Part shown: positions 22,401 to 37,400 of the stretch, piece after piece | How the letters are laid out: each line of letters opens with the position of its first letter | Numbering within the stretch: position 1 is the first letter of the stretch | Assembly (NCBI GenBank): GCA_001662425.1 | Contig: BDDC01000060.1 | Location: forward strand, 72,538 to 133,165 | Length of the DNA: 60,628 nt | Origin: Chlamydomonas sphaeroides | Taxonomy: Eukaryota; Chlorophyta; Chlorophyceae; Chlamydomonadales; Chlamydomonadaceae | Direction: 5' to 3' | Translations under genes and position numbers: made by a program | Notes under the pieces: generated by a model | The model's database searches: none | Told to the model about the DNA's origin: nothing | Seen by the model: the letters and a program-made list of their open reading frames with translations, nothing else

Positions 22401-25400
22401 GAGCTCTCAAGCCAAGCGCCACCACATGGCAGCTGCGTGCCCCATGCTGCATAGTGTGTGGGGGGCGCGGCCACAGCTACATAGGCGCGACGCCCACTGC
22501 CAACCCTGCACCGACTCGCTCATCCCTAGCCCCTATGTGCCTCGTGCCGTGCGTGAACCTGCCGTCTCCAGGGGCCCCCGACATCAACCAGAACCCTGAC
22601 ATGTTCTGCCTCTCGCGGCCAAGGTGAGTGCGCTTGCTTGCTGGGCTGTGTGCTTGTGTGCTCGCCTGCATGTGCACCTCCGTCCCGGATTCCCGCCTAC
22701 ACTGCAGCGGCCTGGCGATCATGGTGCCTGGCGAGGCGCTGACCGGCAGCCCGCTGGCCGTGGCCTCCGAGCAGCAGTGTGCCGCGGCGTGCATGGTGAC
22801 CGCCAGGTGCGAGCCGATTCCATGCTGCAGCCTGCTCGGATGACAATCACCGAACATCAATGACGGGCTCGTCTGGCTTACTGAACCCTATACTTGATCC
22901 CGATGCCAGCACGCACGTGGGCCAGATTGATTCTTATGCGTCCACAACCGACCCACACCCCAACCCCGCCCGCAGCTGCTCCTACTACACCTTTGTGCCA
23001 CAGTGGAGTGGCTGGCCCCAGGCGGGCCGCAACGACACGGCCTGCTTCCTCATGGCCCGGCCCTGGAGGGCGCCCTTCACCGCGCCAATGAACACAGCCG
23101 ACGTGACATCCCCGGGCATCAGAACCTGCCTCCGCTCTGACGCGATGCTCACGTCGGGTGCTGTGCCTCTGCCTGCACCCAAGACAGAAGTCGACTCAGC
23201 AGCCCTGCCTCCGCCCTTTGAGTACAGCCCCGTGTTTGGCTGGCCGCGGCCTTACGGCGGCGCCCAGGGCAACCCCTCGCCCTTCAGCCTACTCTGTGGC
23301 CGCCAGTCTGCAGCACCACTGCTACAGAGCCTGTCCATCCTCTCCAACAGTACTGCCGGCGCGCTTCTTGACCTGGGAGCTACCTGCTTCGGGTCTGTGG
23401 AGGGCGTGGAGCAGCGTCTCTGGGGACGAAGCAGCGGCGCCTTGCCCTGGGTTGAAGCCGGCTGTGGTCCCCACGGAGTGAAGGGCCTCACGGGGGACTC
23501 TGACACCGCCGGTATCTGCTCGGTGAGTATGTGAGCCGCTTCCCATAACATATGATTTCGCTGACATCGCACTTACTGATGTCGGCCTGCCGCAGGTGGG
23601 GGTTGTCTGCGGCAACCGCAAGCGCCTGTCAATTGTGGCATCGGGCAGCGCTCTGCGCTGTGCCACCCCCAGCCGCTTCGCCTACGAGTGCCCCACCGGT
23701 CACCTGGCTGCGGGCATCACTGGGACGGCCCTGCGTGCCACGGGAGCTGATGTCAATCGCCTAGCGACGCTGCAGCTGGTCTGTGTGCCAGCGCCGGCCC
23801 TTGATGCGCCGCCACCGCCACCTCCTTCCTCGCCCCCACCGCCTACACCGCTGTCGCCGCCGCCAAGCCCTCCCTCACCACCAGCGTTCTCATCTCCCCC
23901 CAAGCCGCTATCGCCCAAGCCGCCGTCACCTCCACGCCCGCCCAAGCCGCCACCACCACCCCCAATGCCTGTGCCATCTCCTCCTCCCAAGCCGCCCTCG
24001 CCGCCCTCCCCGCCAAGGCCACCCAAGCCCCCGCCACCACCCAAGCCATCGCCACCGCTCGCTGGCACCGGCCGCCGCCTGCAGCAAGCCGCCCCGGCCC
24101 CGCCCTCACCACCCAGGCCGCCCAAGCCGCCATCACCTCCAAAGCCGCCAGGCCCTCCAAAGCCGTCGCCTCTTGTTCCACCGCCCACTGCACTCGCACC
24201 GTCGCCCTCACCCCCATCGTCCCCATCTCCGCCGCTCCTGCCGCCGTCCCCACCTCCTCCATCCCCACCTCCTCCCCCCCACGGAGCCACTGCAGGTGGC
24301 CCCGTCTGCCAGGGCTGCTCGCCAGTACTGGGTGACTGGACGCAGGACTCGCCCTTCTACGCCAGCCAGCGCGTTGGGTCGCTTGCCTGTCCACCCGGCT
24401 ATGTGCTCGGCTCCCTCTCGGCGCTCACACCGGCTGCAGCCTGGGCCGATGCCATCGCCGGTGCCCCTCCGGCCATCGGCCTTTCGGGTGTCTGTGTGCC
24501 GATCACTGTGCAGGGTGCAGCTGGCCTCGCCGTCGCTGTTACGGCAGGCCAGGCGGCGATGCCGCTGGGGCTCGCAGTCGCAGAGGTGGGTTCAGAGCAA
24601 TGCAACGGTTGGGGCGGGGCTGCCCAACGCAGGGCTACGGCGCCGCGTGCGTGCTCGGCTACCCGTGTCCCCTAAAGCGGCTGATCCCGCCCCCTCGCCC
24701 CGGCAGGTCGCCATCGCGAGGTGCTCAGCATCATCCGGCTCGTCTGGCGCACTTCCTGGCGTGGCGGAGCTCGCCGGGTTCTTCACACATTTCACGTCTG
24801 CCAGGCCCGGCTACATCGCTAATGTGACGGCTGGATGCATTCAGGGTGCCGCAGCTCAGCGCAACACGTCAGCGCCCATCAATCTCAAGGCGTGGAGCTA
24901 CCGCTGCCCCGAGGGACACGCCGTTCAGGAGCTGGGCTGGACGCAGCAGGTCGTAGCCACCGGCAGCTCCCCTACAGCGCGGCCCTTTGTCAGCAGCCTG
25001 GTTGTGCGATGTGCGCGAGTGGCGGGCCTCCCACCGCCGCTGCCAGCTGTCGCAATGGGTGGGTTCAGCGCCTTGGCGGCTCAAGGGCTTCAGGCATGGC
25101 AGGTGCAGTGCCCCAGCGGCTCGTACGTCACAGCATTGTTTGGCAGGTGGGCGTGTTAACGCAGTGTGGACGTCCCGTACGTGCTGCACGTATTGCAAGC
25201 TAGCCATGCCAAGTACAGACCACTAGCTAGTGGCCGCACTTTGATACATGCCGCCGTTGGATAGGTTGCTGACGAGCGCCACGCCCCCTCATCCACGGCA
25301 GCTTCATCCCCGCACCCGCTGGTATCAACGCGCCAAGCGTCATCGACAGCTTGGGTGTCGCTTGCAGCGGTTTCGTGACGGTGACAATGAGTAAGTCGCA

Positions 25401-28400
25401 AGCCCGAGCTATAACAAGTAACGCTGCCTCTTGCCGTGCCATGGAAGTGCGTTTTAAGCGGTCCTGCGCGGTGCCCTCCCTAGGCGTTCCTAACCAAGCC
25501 ACGCCGGGTGCCTCGAGCACCCCGTTCCTCAAGACCTCATGCTCGGCGGGCATCCGAGCGGTAGTGGGCGAAGCCCTCATCCTACCGTCAGCGCCAAGCG
25601 CCCCAGGCGCGCTGCTGTCTGTGCAGCCGCTGTGCTACGGCAATATGACGTCCACAGCGTCCTACGACTTCGGCAGTGGGGCAGGCCCGGTGCGCAGCCA
25701 GCTAGCTATAATATAACGGTGCCCTCCTCGGCCTCAAACCTCGTCACCAAAGCAGATTGCCACTCTGCAATCAACAGCACGCAAGCAATGCAGTGCCGGG
25801 GTGTCAGCTGCTTCATTGCCCCAATACGCGCCGCTGACCGTACCGCCCTCCAGGCCTTTAGCGAGGAGTGCCCTAGCTGGATGGTTGTTAGCGGCATCTC
25901 CGGTCTGCGCGCTCCCACCGGCCGGAGCCCCTTGCGAGGCTTACGGCTTGCGTGCGTCGATGCACCGGGGCGCAGCCCCACAGTCGCACCTTCAGGTCGG
26001 TTGGCATGTCGTTCTATCTAAGGCACCGATCACGAGCGAGCAGCAGCACACACGCACCATGCGATGCACAACATGCGGCACAAAGCCTGTCCACTGCAAG
26101 TTGCCACCCCGAACAACCCAAACACCACTTGCAACTCGTCAGGGCTCAGGCTTGCCTGGCCGCTCGCTGCTGCCGCCCATGCTGCTATTTGTACCCCACA
26201 GCCGAGCTGCCGACGCTGGGCTCCAGACCTGTGACCGGCGCAGCACCGTTCAAGCATGAGTGCCCCCTCGGCTCGAAGGTGGTGTCATTGCAGGCCCTCG
26301 CTGATGATGAGCAGAGGCTGCACTCTATTTCTATCGCCTGCGACAATGCCGCCCCCGGTGCCTCCGGAGCTAGCGGCAGCAACAGTGCTGCGGAAACCCG
26401 GTTTACAAGTCCCGGCATTGACGTGTCGCCGACAGCCAGCACCATCACGGTCGAGGTGAGCGTTGAGCTCTGCCTTACAACAGGCGTGTGGTCTTGACCA
26501 ACTTTTTTGTGTGCGTGCTTCCGAATGCGCTTCAACCCTCGCCCGTTCGTGCTCGCAGGCCCAGTGCCCGTTGGGCGTGGCCTCCATTCGTGCCGGGCCG
26601 GAACCAACGCTTGACATCGAGGCGGCTGCGACACTCGTGCCAGTGGCGGGTAAGCAAGCTGAAGTTACGGTTTCGGCGCAGGCTGCACATGTGACCGAGC
26701 GTTGCGTTGCCCGCATTCACAAGGTGACACGCACACACCATGCAACGAAGTGCTCCCCGCCGGGTGCCACAGAGCTCGAGCTGCCAAATGGCGCAACAAT
26801 GCAGCTCTTTTCTGCTCTCGTCAGTTGGCAGCAGGCGTGGGAGATGTGCAAGGCACGCGGTGGAGGCCTATACACTTTCTCTAGCGATGGTAGGCGTGCA
26901 CGCAGCTCTGGCAGCATGTGTGACGCAGCGCAGGTGGGCAGCAAGCTGCTATTGAGCATGAACGCAACTTACTCGTGCAGACGACAGCGACCGCGTCACC
27001 GACGTGCTTCTTGAGTGGGGCCGAACCCAGACCGCCTCATCTGCTGGTGTGTGGCTCGGCGCCAAACGAAACACGTCGATCGCAGCCCCTCTCACCTATC
27101 GCTTCCTGGACGGCACGGCAATGCCCGCGGTGTTTCCCTGGGCGGCTGGCGAGCCATCTGCCGGCGGTATATTTGACTGCTTGGAGGCGCGCGTTGATCT
27201 CGGTGAGAGGTTGGGTTTGCAGAGGTTGGGTTTGAGGCACATTCACGCCCCAATCCTGTGATGCCCCAACGCAGTCACTGGCCTGGCGACGTGGACTGAC
27301 CGGTCCTGCAGCGCCTATGCTGCTATGCCACTGTGCGAGATTGGGCGGGGCAGCTCCATAATGAAAATCGCAGAGAACACCACCGCGGTGCCCATAGTGC
27401 AGCTACAGGGGTACAATGGCGACGTGCTGAGTGTCTACAACATTCGGGTGAGGCGCCTTTGGTGCACGCCACAGATAGACGTCATGCATGGTCTGCATCG
27501 GGTAGCATGGGGTGCACGGAACAACGAGCTCACGTCAGGTACCCTGCAATGCATTCATGCTGCGTCCCGATTGCCATCGGGGCCACAGATGGACATGCAA
27601 GGAGGCGAGGAGTTCTGCAGCCGGCGCGGCGGACGTCTTCTGAGCTTCAGGGCGCCCTTTGAAATCGATGTGCTGTCATCGGCTACAGGCGCTTACTTCC
27701 AGCGGTTCTATGATACAGCCGGGCCACAAACTGCGGCCGTTTGGACGTCACTCAACAACCGCCCTCCATCGGGTGGGTTGACGTGGCCTCGCTCAACATG
27801 TGGGCGCAGCACGCCCCACTGTCGCGTTGCGTCGCACGCAACCGCCCGCCCGACCAATCCATGCCGCCCCCAGACGACTCAACCAGCCGCACAGCGGCCC
27901 TGCGAGCTGCGTCGGCATTCATGCAGTTTGGGGCTAAGGAGTTCACACACCAGCCAGGTAAGTTTCCGTAGCTTGCGTGTCAGAGTTCAGGGCCGGAGAA
28001 TTTTGCAATGCACGCATTTGTGCGCCGACCACAACCGACATCACTGACTTCCCACTGATACCAAAATGCTGCAGTCACCGGAACTTTCGCTGCGGCTATG
28101 GATCTCTGCGCGTCCAGTGGCGGCCGCTTGGCCAGCTTCCAGTCCGCAGCGGAGCAGCAGGCGGTGCTAGTTGGTCTCTTCCCTGGCCAGCTGCCCGCCA
28201 CCTCCGGCGGCGAACAGCTCGCCTGGATAGGGCTCCGGTCTACGGGTACGTATCGTAACCATTGTATCGTAACCAATGCTGTCACGTTTAACGAATATAC
28301 AAAAATCTTCCATGCAGGCGTGGGAGCACCCCTGCCGCCGCCGTACCTGAGCAACCTCGCAGCCGCCCGCCCGGTCACAAGCAGTTCCGCTGCCGTGGGT

Positions 28401-31400
28401 GCGGCTGGATGGCGGGCTGTGGACGGCGACCATACGCGCACTGCTGTGGCGTTCCGAACCAACACGCAGGCCCAGCCCTGGCTTCAGATTGACCTTGAGG
28501 TCGTCAGCGCTGTCAGCCGGCTGGTGTTGTTCTTGGTAAGCGTCCTCGCAGGGGCTGTCAGTGGACGTCATCTGTGTCTCATGCCATCCAAGCAACGTAA
28601 TTTTCACATGGATTGTCTGGACCCCAGGGCACCAACGCACGGACTGCGTTCCTTGGTGTGAGCGCCTACGTTGGTACGTCGTTTGCAAGCTTGCTTGGTT
28701 ATATATTCCGGTTGCTGCGTCATTTGTGCATGATCGCTGCTGCTTGTGGTTGTCACCCACAGGCAATGTCAAGCTCTTGAGTGGCGCCGCTTTCCCCTCC
28801 AGTGCTGCAGCGCTTGGCGTGTGAGGACTCTTGAGCTGCTGCACACCAGCTCCTGTCGTCGTATATATAGTGCATATGCCTTAACCAACCCATCCATGCA
28901 GAGTGGTGTGGACCCAGTCGCAAGCCTACAATGCTAGGCAGGATGTGGCTATTCAGCTGCCCAGTGCAGCATACGGACGGTATGTATGTACATACTCAAT
29001 GCCCCAAGCAAAACGCCTGCAAAACGCCTGCAACCGCTGCATCTGGACACCGCGTGGTTGTGCTGCTTATGCAACACCCCTGCAGGTATGTGACGCTTGC
29101 AAACAGCTCTCTCTCCGCATCCCTTGAGCTAGTCGAGGCTCAGGTGCGCCCCAATCGTCATGTGCATGTGGCATTCTTGGCCTGCCTCACTGTCGTTCGG
29201 CGAACGACCAATATGTTCTTCTTTGCATGTACACCTGCACGGCGCCAGGTTTTGGGGATGCCAAATGCCGCGCATGGCAAGGTGATCTGGCTGCAACGAC
29301 ACTGCAGGGGACGCATGAAATGTGCATGCCGTGGCCCTGACACTCCTCCCTAACGCCTCCGTCCCGCGCAGCCTGCGTACGGCAGCAGCCTTTTCCCCAA
29401 CACTGGCGCAGTAGTTGCCACCGCTGCCATGGCCGTTGATGGAAACGAGGCCACAGCCTTTTACAGCGGCAGCGGGGCCCAAGGTGACCTGGCGCCTTTC
29501 CTGTCTCTCGACCTCTTGTCTGAGCACCTGGTGACGGAGGTCCAAGTGCGCCTCCGGACTGGCTGCTGCTCGTTGCAGCGAGCTCAGCTCAGGTTTGTCT
29601 TGCAGCCAGAACATACTGCTTCCCTCGCTGATTGCATGAGTGTTTGCTTATGACCATTTTTACTGCGTAGGCTGGGGAGCACACCGGTCACCATGATGGT
29701 CGACCAAGCCAATGCTATCACCCAGGTGCGTGGCGGTGGGGTGGCACGGGACGGCAGCCGAACTCTGGTGGTGGACTGCATGGCATGAGCATGATTGTTT
29801 GCGAGCCGCATGTGCTGCTGAACAGCCGAGCCGGCACCCCCGCCACCCACCTGTGCTTGCAGAATCGGCTGGTTTGGGAGCAGAATGTCAGCAACATTTA
29901 CAGCCAGGGTGCTCGCATCTCAATATCTCTCACATCATCGGTGACCACCGGCAGGTGGCTCACTCTGCAGGTAAGGGAGCAGGCGGTGCGGGGGGTGAAG
30001 CATATGGCTGGCCTCTGGGTGCTGTCGACATGACATCACACTGCTGCTCGTTCCACGTGCGTCATCAGGCCCTCAGCTCATCAGCCTATCTCACGGTACG
30101 AGCAATCCCTCCATGCACCACCGTACGCTGCGCGTGCAATCTTGCAGGACCTATGATATGAACAATTCACCTGCCTGAGATTGCACCACCGCATCGTACG
30201 TGCAGGTTGCAGAGCTCATGGTATGTGTTGTGATAAATTGCGAGAGAAGCCGCATTGCTCTGCTGCAAAACTGGCAGATGGATGTGCAGCACCAGGGAGG
30301 CGAGGTGTCGTGTCACCTGATTTGTGTCACCTCGCCTTCCAACAAATTTACAGGTGTTCGGCGTGCCTCTCGCGGTCACCGACACCAACCTGGCACTCAA
30401 CAAACCCGCCCTGGGCAGCAGCGCCCTCAGTCTAGATGCGCAAGCTGTAAGCATATGCATGCCAGTGTAGCCTCAGTACTTCAGGGAACTATGTGCTGCG
30501 TCCTCTCGGGCGTTGGGTCTAGTCGAATGTTTTGGCGGATGATACACGCTATTCTGGCTTTGCAGTCGAAGGCTGTCGACGACATGGTCTGCGGGTACAG
30601 CTCGGAGGAACGGGTGAGCCGTGCGTTGTCAGTGTAACGCTTAGCTCAAGGACGCACATGGGATGCAGAGGTAGGAAACTTATTGCACCCCGCCCCTTCC
30701 TGCAACAGAACATGTTCCAATCAGCAGAAAACGATCCAGCACCCTGGTAGGATCTCAGTGATGCGCACATGCACCGGCTCTCTGACGAGTTTCTCAACAC
30801 ATTGTACGCAACTTTTCAATTATCGCACAGGCTCAGTGTTGACCTGCAGCAGCTGGCGCTCATCCGCGAGGTCCAGGTGATGAGGGGCGAGTAGTTTAGC
30901 ATGGCATCATCGGCAACCTGTTGTAATCGCTCACCGGACATTGCAGGTTGTGCACCGTGGAGACTGCTGCTGGGGTAGGTGGCGGGGCTTGGGCTGCTGC
31001 TTCGCTTTCTGTGAATGTGTAGCGTGTGCACAATACTGTTATCAAGGTTGACCATTCACCCTGAATGAATGAACCTCAGAACGAACGCGACGGAGCCAGC
31101 TGCGCATAGGCAAGTTGCTGGTTATGGCGTGCTGCCTACAGTACCTGTCAATATTGGCGACGCTGAGCCAACCCTCTTGTGTGTGAATGCGCCCACAGGT
31201 CACGTGCCATTCCCTGGCAGTGGCACAGACATTTCTGTAAATCCCATTGCTTGGACACAGGTGTGTTCCACCTTCTGCTTGCATGACAGCTGCTTGCATT
31301 CGAAACGGTTTGCTTGCCCCGTTCCCTACTTAAAATATCAACCGCCGCTCTCATATAGCCGGTGGAACGGATCTACAGTGCCCGTGAAACGGAGATAATA

Positions 31401-34400
31401 CCCATTGCAAGCATGCTTGGCAGGTGACGTCACGCAGCCAGGCATGTTGACCGCACGTTGGCCGCTACTGAACAGTATGTGAGCCTTGTTTGCCAGGTAC
31501 GTGACGTACCACAACAACGCCAGCGTCTCCCAGATCACTGCTCCATTACAAGTCTGCGAGTTCCGGGTGCGTCAGTGGCTTCGCATATCACCGTGATAAA
31601 AGAAGCGATGCAACCCAATAAAATCCGTATCCTTACTATGCAGGTCATCGGTGTGCCAGCCATTACGGACCCGGCCCCGTACGGTTGGCTCAGTGGCGCG
31701 CAACCTAGTTTTGGAGAATGGCTGCAAGTCGGCGGCATGCCGCGACCGCTCCTTGGACAAGGCAACTGCGTTGCAATTCAAACGAGCGCATGTAGCGCTG
31801 CAACGATGAGCTGCACGCACGTGTGGACCAACGCGCCATGTGCATCGCTGGCCCATGCGTATGGGGCCATCTGCGAGCGAGGTACGCCATATGGTGCTTG
31901 CCGGCCACACACCACTGTACGCGTGGTCCAATGGGCCTTGGCCTGGGTTCATCGATCATATTAAAGCTCACAGCGTTTAGAAGATAACTCTGCTTGACAA
32001 CCCGCCTGTGCCTGGTGTGGAAACCCCGCGCAGATACGACGGCGGTGGCGAGCTTTGCTGTCAGCGGCCGGCTTTTCCAGGCATTCAATGCAAGGACTAC
32101 CTGGCAGAACGCCGTTTCCACCTGCCAGGCTCGAGGTGCTACCTCTCTTGCCAGCTTTGCGAGCGCCGGAGAGTACGACACCGTCCTGAGGCAGCTCCAG
32201 GCCACGCCTGCCTTCCGTAATGCGCTGAGCTGGCAGCCCGACGCCAGCAACAGCAGCGCCACCGCGCTGGTACACATTGGCCTGGCATACTGTAAGTGCG
32301 CAGCGCGCACCGACGGCATGTGGTAGCTTTATCACCTACTGGTGGATCGGGTGGGTACGGTATGAATACCCAATGCACCTGCCCTCATCGCTCAACCTGC
32401 CCTTGCAGCGCCAGCACCAGCGCGGCCCCCGTCTTCCCTTCCACGTGAGTGACGTGTGAAGCGCAGCCCCCCAGCAGTCCATTCGGTTGTGCACAAGAGT
32501 CGTGCACACAGCATGCCGGTCGCTATCATTGCCGCTGCGTGTCGCCATCAGCGAGCGAGCAGCCCGGCATATGCATTGCTCTTCCCACCCGCTGTTCCCT
32601 GGTGCTTAGGTCTGTGTCACCCTTGCCCCTGCCTGCCGGCTTGCATGCGCCTGCCCTCCACCCCGTCCTGGGCCACAGGCACCTGCAATCGGCCCGTTTC
32701 GTGGTGCTCAGAACCCGGTCAGGTGCTGATGTCCGGTGTGGACTGCGATGGCGACGACACGGCTGACCACGTATGCACCGACGTCAGCCGGGGTCAAAGG
32801 GGCGCCATCACCTCAAGCCGGAACTGCGGCTACGAAAGTTCTTCCACGGGCTGGCCGACTGCTGCAGACAGCCAGTGCCCCCGCCTGTGGGGTGAGCGAC
32901 GGACGGACGGGTGGAGTGGGGGACGCAATGCCTGTCTCCGTGGTGTGTGCCGCTGCAGTATGACTGCCCGTGCCTGCCATTCTGCAGCGCCCACGGCCAC
33001 CTGGAGCTGGTCGGACGGCAAACCGTTCACCTGGGCAGCTCCCTGGCTGCAGCCACCAACAGCGGCCCTTAACTGCACAGCCATACGCCTCAACTGCACA
33101 CGCTCGGGTCCCACAGCGCTCTGGGGCAGGTGGGATGGCTTTGACCGTGGTCCTATGCTGCGATACCACGCCTGATCACCTCCCTACCTGCGTCCAATGC
33201 AGCGGCACTTGCACGAATGGCACGCTTGCCGTGGCTTGCAGCACGCTCGCGTTGCCCCTGTGCGCACTGGACGTGACGAACGCTTGGAGGTGAGCGCTTG
33301 CTGCCTGACGGTAGCCCACCCTGCCTGCAGCTGCTGGCATTGCACTCGCTACAGTGCAGCATCTCTGTGGGGCATGGCGTCCGCTGACAGGTACCCTGAC
33401 GAGCCCCTGGTGTGGAGCCAAGCTGCGGGCGCTAGGCCTGGTTCCCCTGGCGTTGCTACTCCTGTGAACCATCGATGGGCAGTTGGTAAGATGTTGGTCA
33501 CCTGTCGCTTCATTATAACTGCTGCTAGACATCTCAGCACGTTGCTCTTCCTTGCGATGACACAGGATCCCCCCAGCTCAACAATTGGCTCATCGGCAGC
33601 CAGCAGACACAGGACTGCGCCTACCTTGACGTCTCCCTGGCGCCTAATGCCACATCGCCCAAGACGCCCGGCATGCGCGACACGCTCTGCTCCCAGTCGC
33701 TGCTGGTGGCGTGCCGGCGCAGCGCCCAGGCCAATGGCGGCCTGCTTTCAAGCGAGGAGAGCACCGCGCTAGCACGCACTCAGCCGCTAGAATCGCGCTT
33801 TGTGGACTCTGGCAAGACTGAACTGCTGGTATGGGATGGACTGTACGACCAGCCCTCGGCACAGCGGCTGTGCACCCAGCTGGGGGGCGCGCTGGTGGAG
33901 CCTGCCACCGATTCCGTTGCAAGTGGAGCGGCAATGGTGCTGAGCAGCATTATCCGCAGCACGGGCCTTCCTGCTGTCGAGGCCTGGCACGGCCTGCGCG
34001 ACCTGGCCGTGGGTGTCAGCTGGCAGTGGCTGTCCACAGGGGCTGTGGTGTCGAGCACCAGCCTCAACTGGCTCCCCGGCCAGCCATCGAGTGGAATGAG
34101 CTCTGCTGAGGACCGCACCGGGTCACTGGCCATATCAGGTACGGTTCATCGGATAAGGCATGCACGCCACATTACAGACTACACAGACTTCACTGCACGC
34201 AAAACCACACGCATTGCGCCGCCCCTGCCAGTTAAAGCTACGGTTGCTACTCACAGGCCAGAAGGAGGACTGCGCGATGCTGGTCAGGCTGCGAGACAAG
34301 GCCACCTCTGGCTGGCGCGACGCGCCCTGCCGTGGCTCCTGGGCGCGGCCCATGTGCGCTCGGTCCTCCAAGGGGCGCCTGAGATCCAGCGGAGCAGCGC

Positions 34401-37400
34401 CCATGGCTCAGACTATTCTCATGGGCGCTCAGCAATATGCGCTGTACGATGTCCTGCTGGACTTTCAGGCGAGCACGGCTGCTGTCATTGATGGAGGACG
34501 CTCGCACCTGATTACTGCTAAGGACGCTCGCAACCGATTACTGATGAGGACGCTCGCACCTGATTACTGCTGCCTTGCCTGCACACTCGCAGTCGGCTGA
34601 AAATTTCTGCCAGTCGCAAGGCAGCGGCGGCTCTCTAGCGTACTTTGAGAGCCCCGCTGACGTGCGCAAGGTGCGTGCGACCCCAAGCTTCTAAACTCCT
34701 CGATCGTGCACTGCGTCTTTTTGCTGACGCAATGCACCAAGTGTGCCATCCACGCACAGGTGGCAGCGAACTTAGTGCCAAGTCTTGGCAGCCGCGGCAA
34801 CCGCAGCTTGGTAATAAACGCCTGGGCTGGTGCCAACGATCTCGACGCGGAAGGCAACTGGGTATACACGGCCACGGGCACCGTGCCTGTTCCGGCCGAC
34901 GTGCTGGTCACACCTCCAAGGCCAGCCACCATGGCGCGCCATCGGCTGCCGTACACGACTGCTAATGGCGAGCAGCATGCGGACGCACGCTGCCGTGCTG
35001 GCACCTTTGTGCGAGGCATCATGCTGGAAGGAGACCCTGGGAGCGGCGGCACAGACGTGCTTCCTGGGGGGCAGCGGGATGCCTACGGTGTTGGCAGTGT
35101 GTCCCTTTGGTGCGGCGCGGGCAACGACCCAAACGGCGCCAGCCCAACAATGAATGCCATCAGGTCGGGACCAGCCTACCCAGGAGCGCTCAGCAGTCCC
35201 TGGAGGTAAGGACTGAACATGCTTTGGGACGTACTTGAGGGCCTTTTGTGCCGGTGCTAGGGTCCACTGCTGAGCTCTGTTATGTCGCCGTGTAGCTACT
35301 GTGGATTGACACCTTACAACTATGCTGTTGGCATGGAGGTGAGTCCCTGATGGGTGGGAGTCGTCGCACACTCAATGTTGGGTGATTGCTGCTTTGTTTT
35401 GCGTGTGCCCTGCTGTGCATAGGTGTGGGCCACGCCCAGCTCTGCCAGCGACAAATTGGGCATCACGCATGTGGCACTGCTGTGCAAGTGAGGATGACTC
35501 CAGTCAGCCATGCAACTCCAAAGCTGCCACATGACAGATATCTAACAAGGCAACTAACGTGCCCGGCGGCGGTACAGGCTCGGCCAGACCGCGGGTCCAA
35601 CCAACTCGGGTCTGGGCACCCTCCTGGGTAGCATTGCATGCGCGGTAGGGTGGGCCTAGCATGGGCCTACGTACAAGAGATCTCCTGACTACAACCTCAT
35701 AGCAGTCAGCTACCGCACCGCATGCCATCTAATGCAGAATGACTTCCACGTGTGTGGAATATCTGCTCGTACGCAAGCACCCATGGGCAGCATCGGAGAC
35801 GTAAGGACGTGCAGCTTATGCACCTGCTGCAAAGCTCAACGAATGACAGGCGTACGTCTGTCGTGTCTCACTGTTGTCCTTCACACCACAGGACACGGGA
35901 CTCAACCAGGTCACGATGCTCTGTTGCCCCGATGTGGGTGGCCTACCGGTGCCACAGCATGTAACGCCGTACAATGTTGCGTACCGACGGTGGGTCGCCA
36001 ATGCAGCATAGTGCAAGGCATCACGAGCCGCTCTTGACGAATGGGGCCGTCATGTGTGCGATGGAACAGAATTGCATACAGCTCAACTGCTGGTCCAAGC
36101 GCGTCTCGGGTAACTGACGGTAGCAAGGATGTAAACTTTGACGTCGGCATCGCATGTGAGTCCACCGACCGGCAGGCACTGTTCACTGCATTCCTTGCTT
36201 GCGCCGCCCTATCTAACAAGCTGCGCATTCATTTGCAGCGCTACCATGGGTCAGCATTGATCTAGGGCTGCTATGCGCCATCTCCAGGTATCCACACAGC
36301 ATTGCGGGTCGTCCGCTGTACTTGCACATGCACTTGTGCTACGGCATGCCACTGGGTGCTGTACGCACACTTCTGCAACCAGGGTGGAGCTATTCCAAGC
36401 CGCTTTCATAGGCTATGGCATCCGCCTCCGTCTAGGTGCGGCCTCGTTCGTTACCCCAACGCCCCAACGTGCACCTTGTTTGCGATGAAGCATGCCTAGC
36501 CGCCAGTACGAGCGCTCACAGTCGCCTGCATTCCCACACACACACAGGTAACACCAGCATCAGCACCGCAGCCGACGGCAGCGCCATCACTACACTACCT
36601 GAAGTACTCTGGTGAGGATTGCTTGGCTGCCAGACCTGCCATCCGCATCCAGGCATATGGATATCCAGGCGTGTGGATTGCGCGCATGTGGATCGGATTG
36701 CATGGCCATACTTCCATCGCGTGCAGGAGCACGACTTTCATAGCTACCTACGTGGCACATCTGGACTCTCCCATTGTTGCTCGATGGGTTGTGCTACATA
36801 CTGACGGTGGCCGTGATTTCAAGGTGAGTGCTCTCATCTGTGATTTTGAGTTGTTGCCAACCTGACGTCAGCAAGGCGCCTGCCGCGAATGCAGGTGTCC
36901 GAACTGCTCGTGTTTGGTCTGCCTTGGACGGGGCTCTACCCTGACCGCCCTCTGGGGTGCTATGCCGATAGCATGACTGACCGCCGCCTTCCAGTATTAC
37001 TTCAAGAAGAGAGCAACTATATGACACCCCAGCTTTGCGGTTTGCTTGCTCGCAAGGCAGGATACAGCATGTACAGCGTGCAATATGGCTATCAGGTATG
37101 CTTGGTGGCAAGCACACTGTAGGTGGCCAGACAGGCAGGGTGATCCAGCAGCACCGACCTGACCTGACATGTCACGTGTGTCGTGTCCGTTGCATGCAGT
37201 GCTTTGCCGGAAATGATTGGGTGAGGCGCGGCAAACAGCAGCACTGTTATTTTCATTTCTCATATCCCGTACAAACTTGAAACCACTGCCGCACAGGCCA
37301 GAGCAATCGGCCTGGGTGCATCAACTGACTGTACCATCGGGTGTCCGTGAGTGCACACACCAGGCTTGCCACTGCCCTTAAGGCGTGTGCGTGCGCATAT

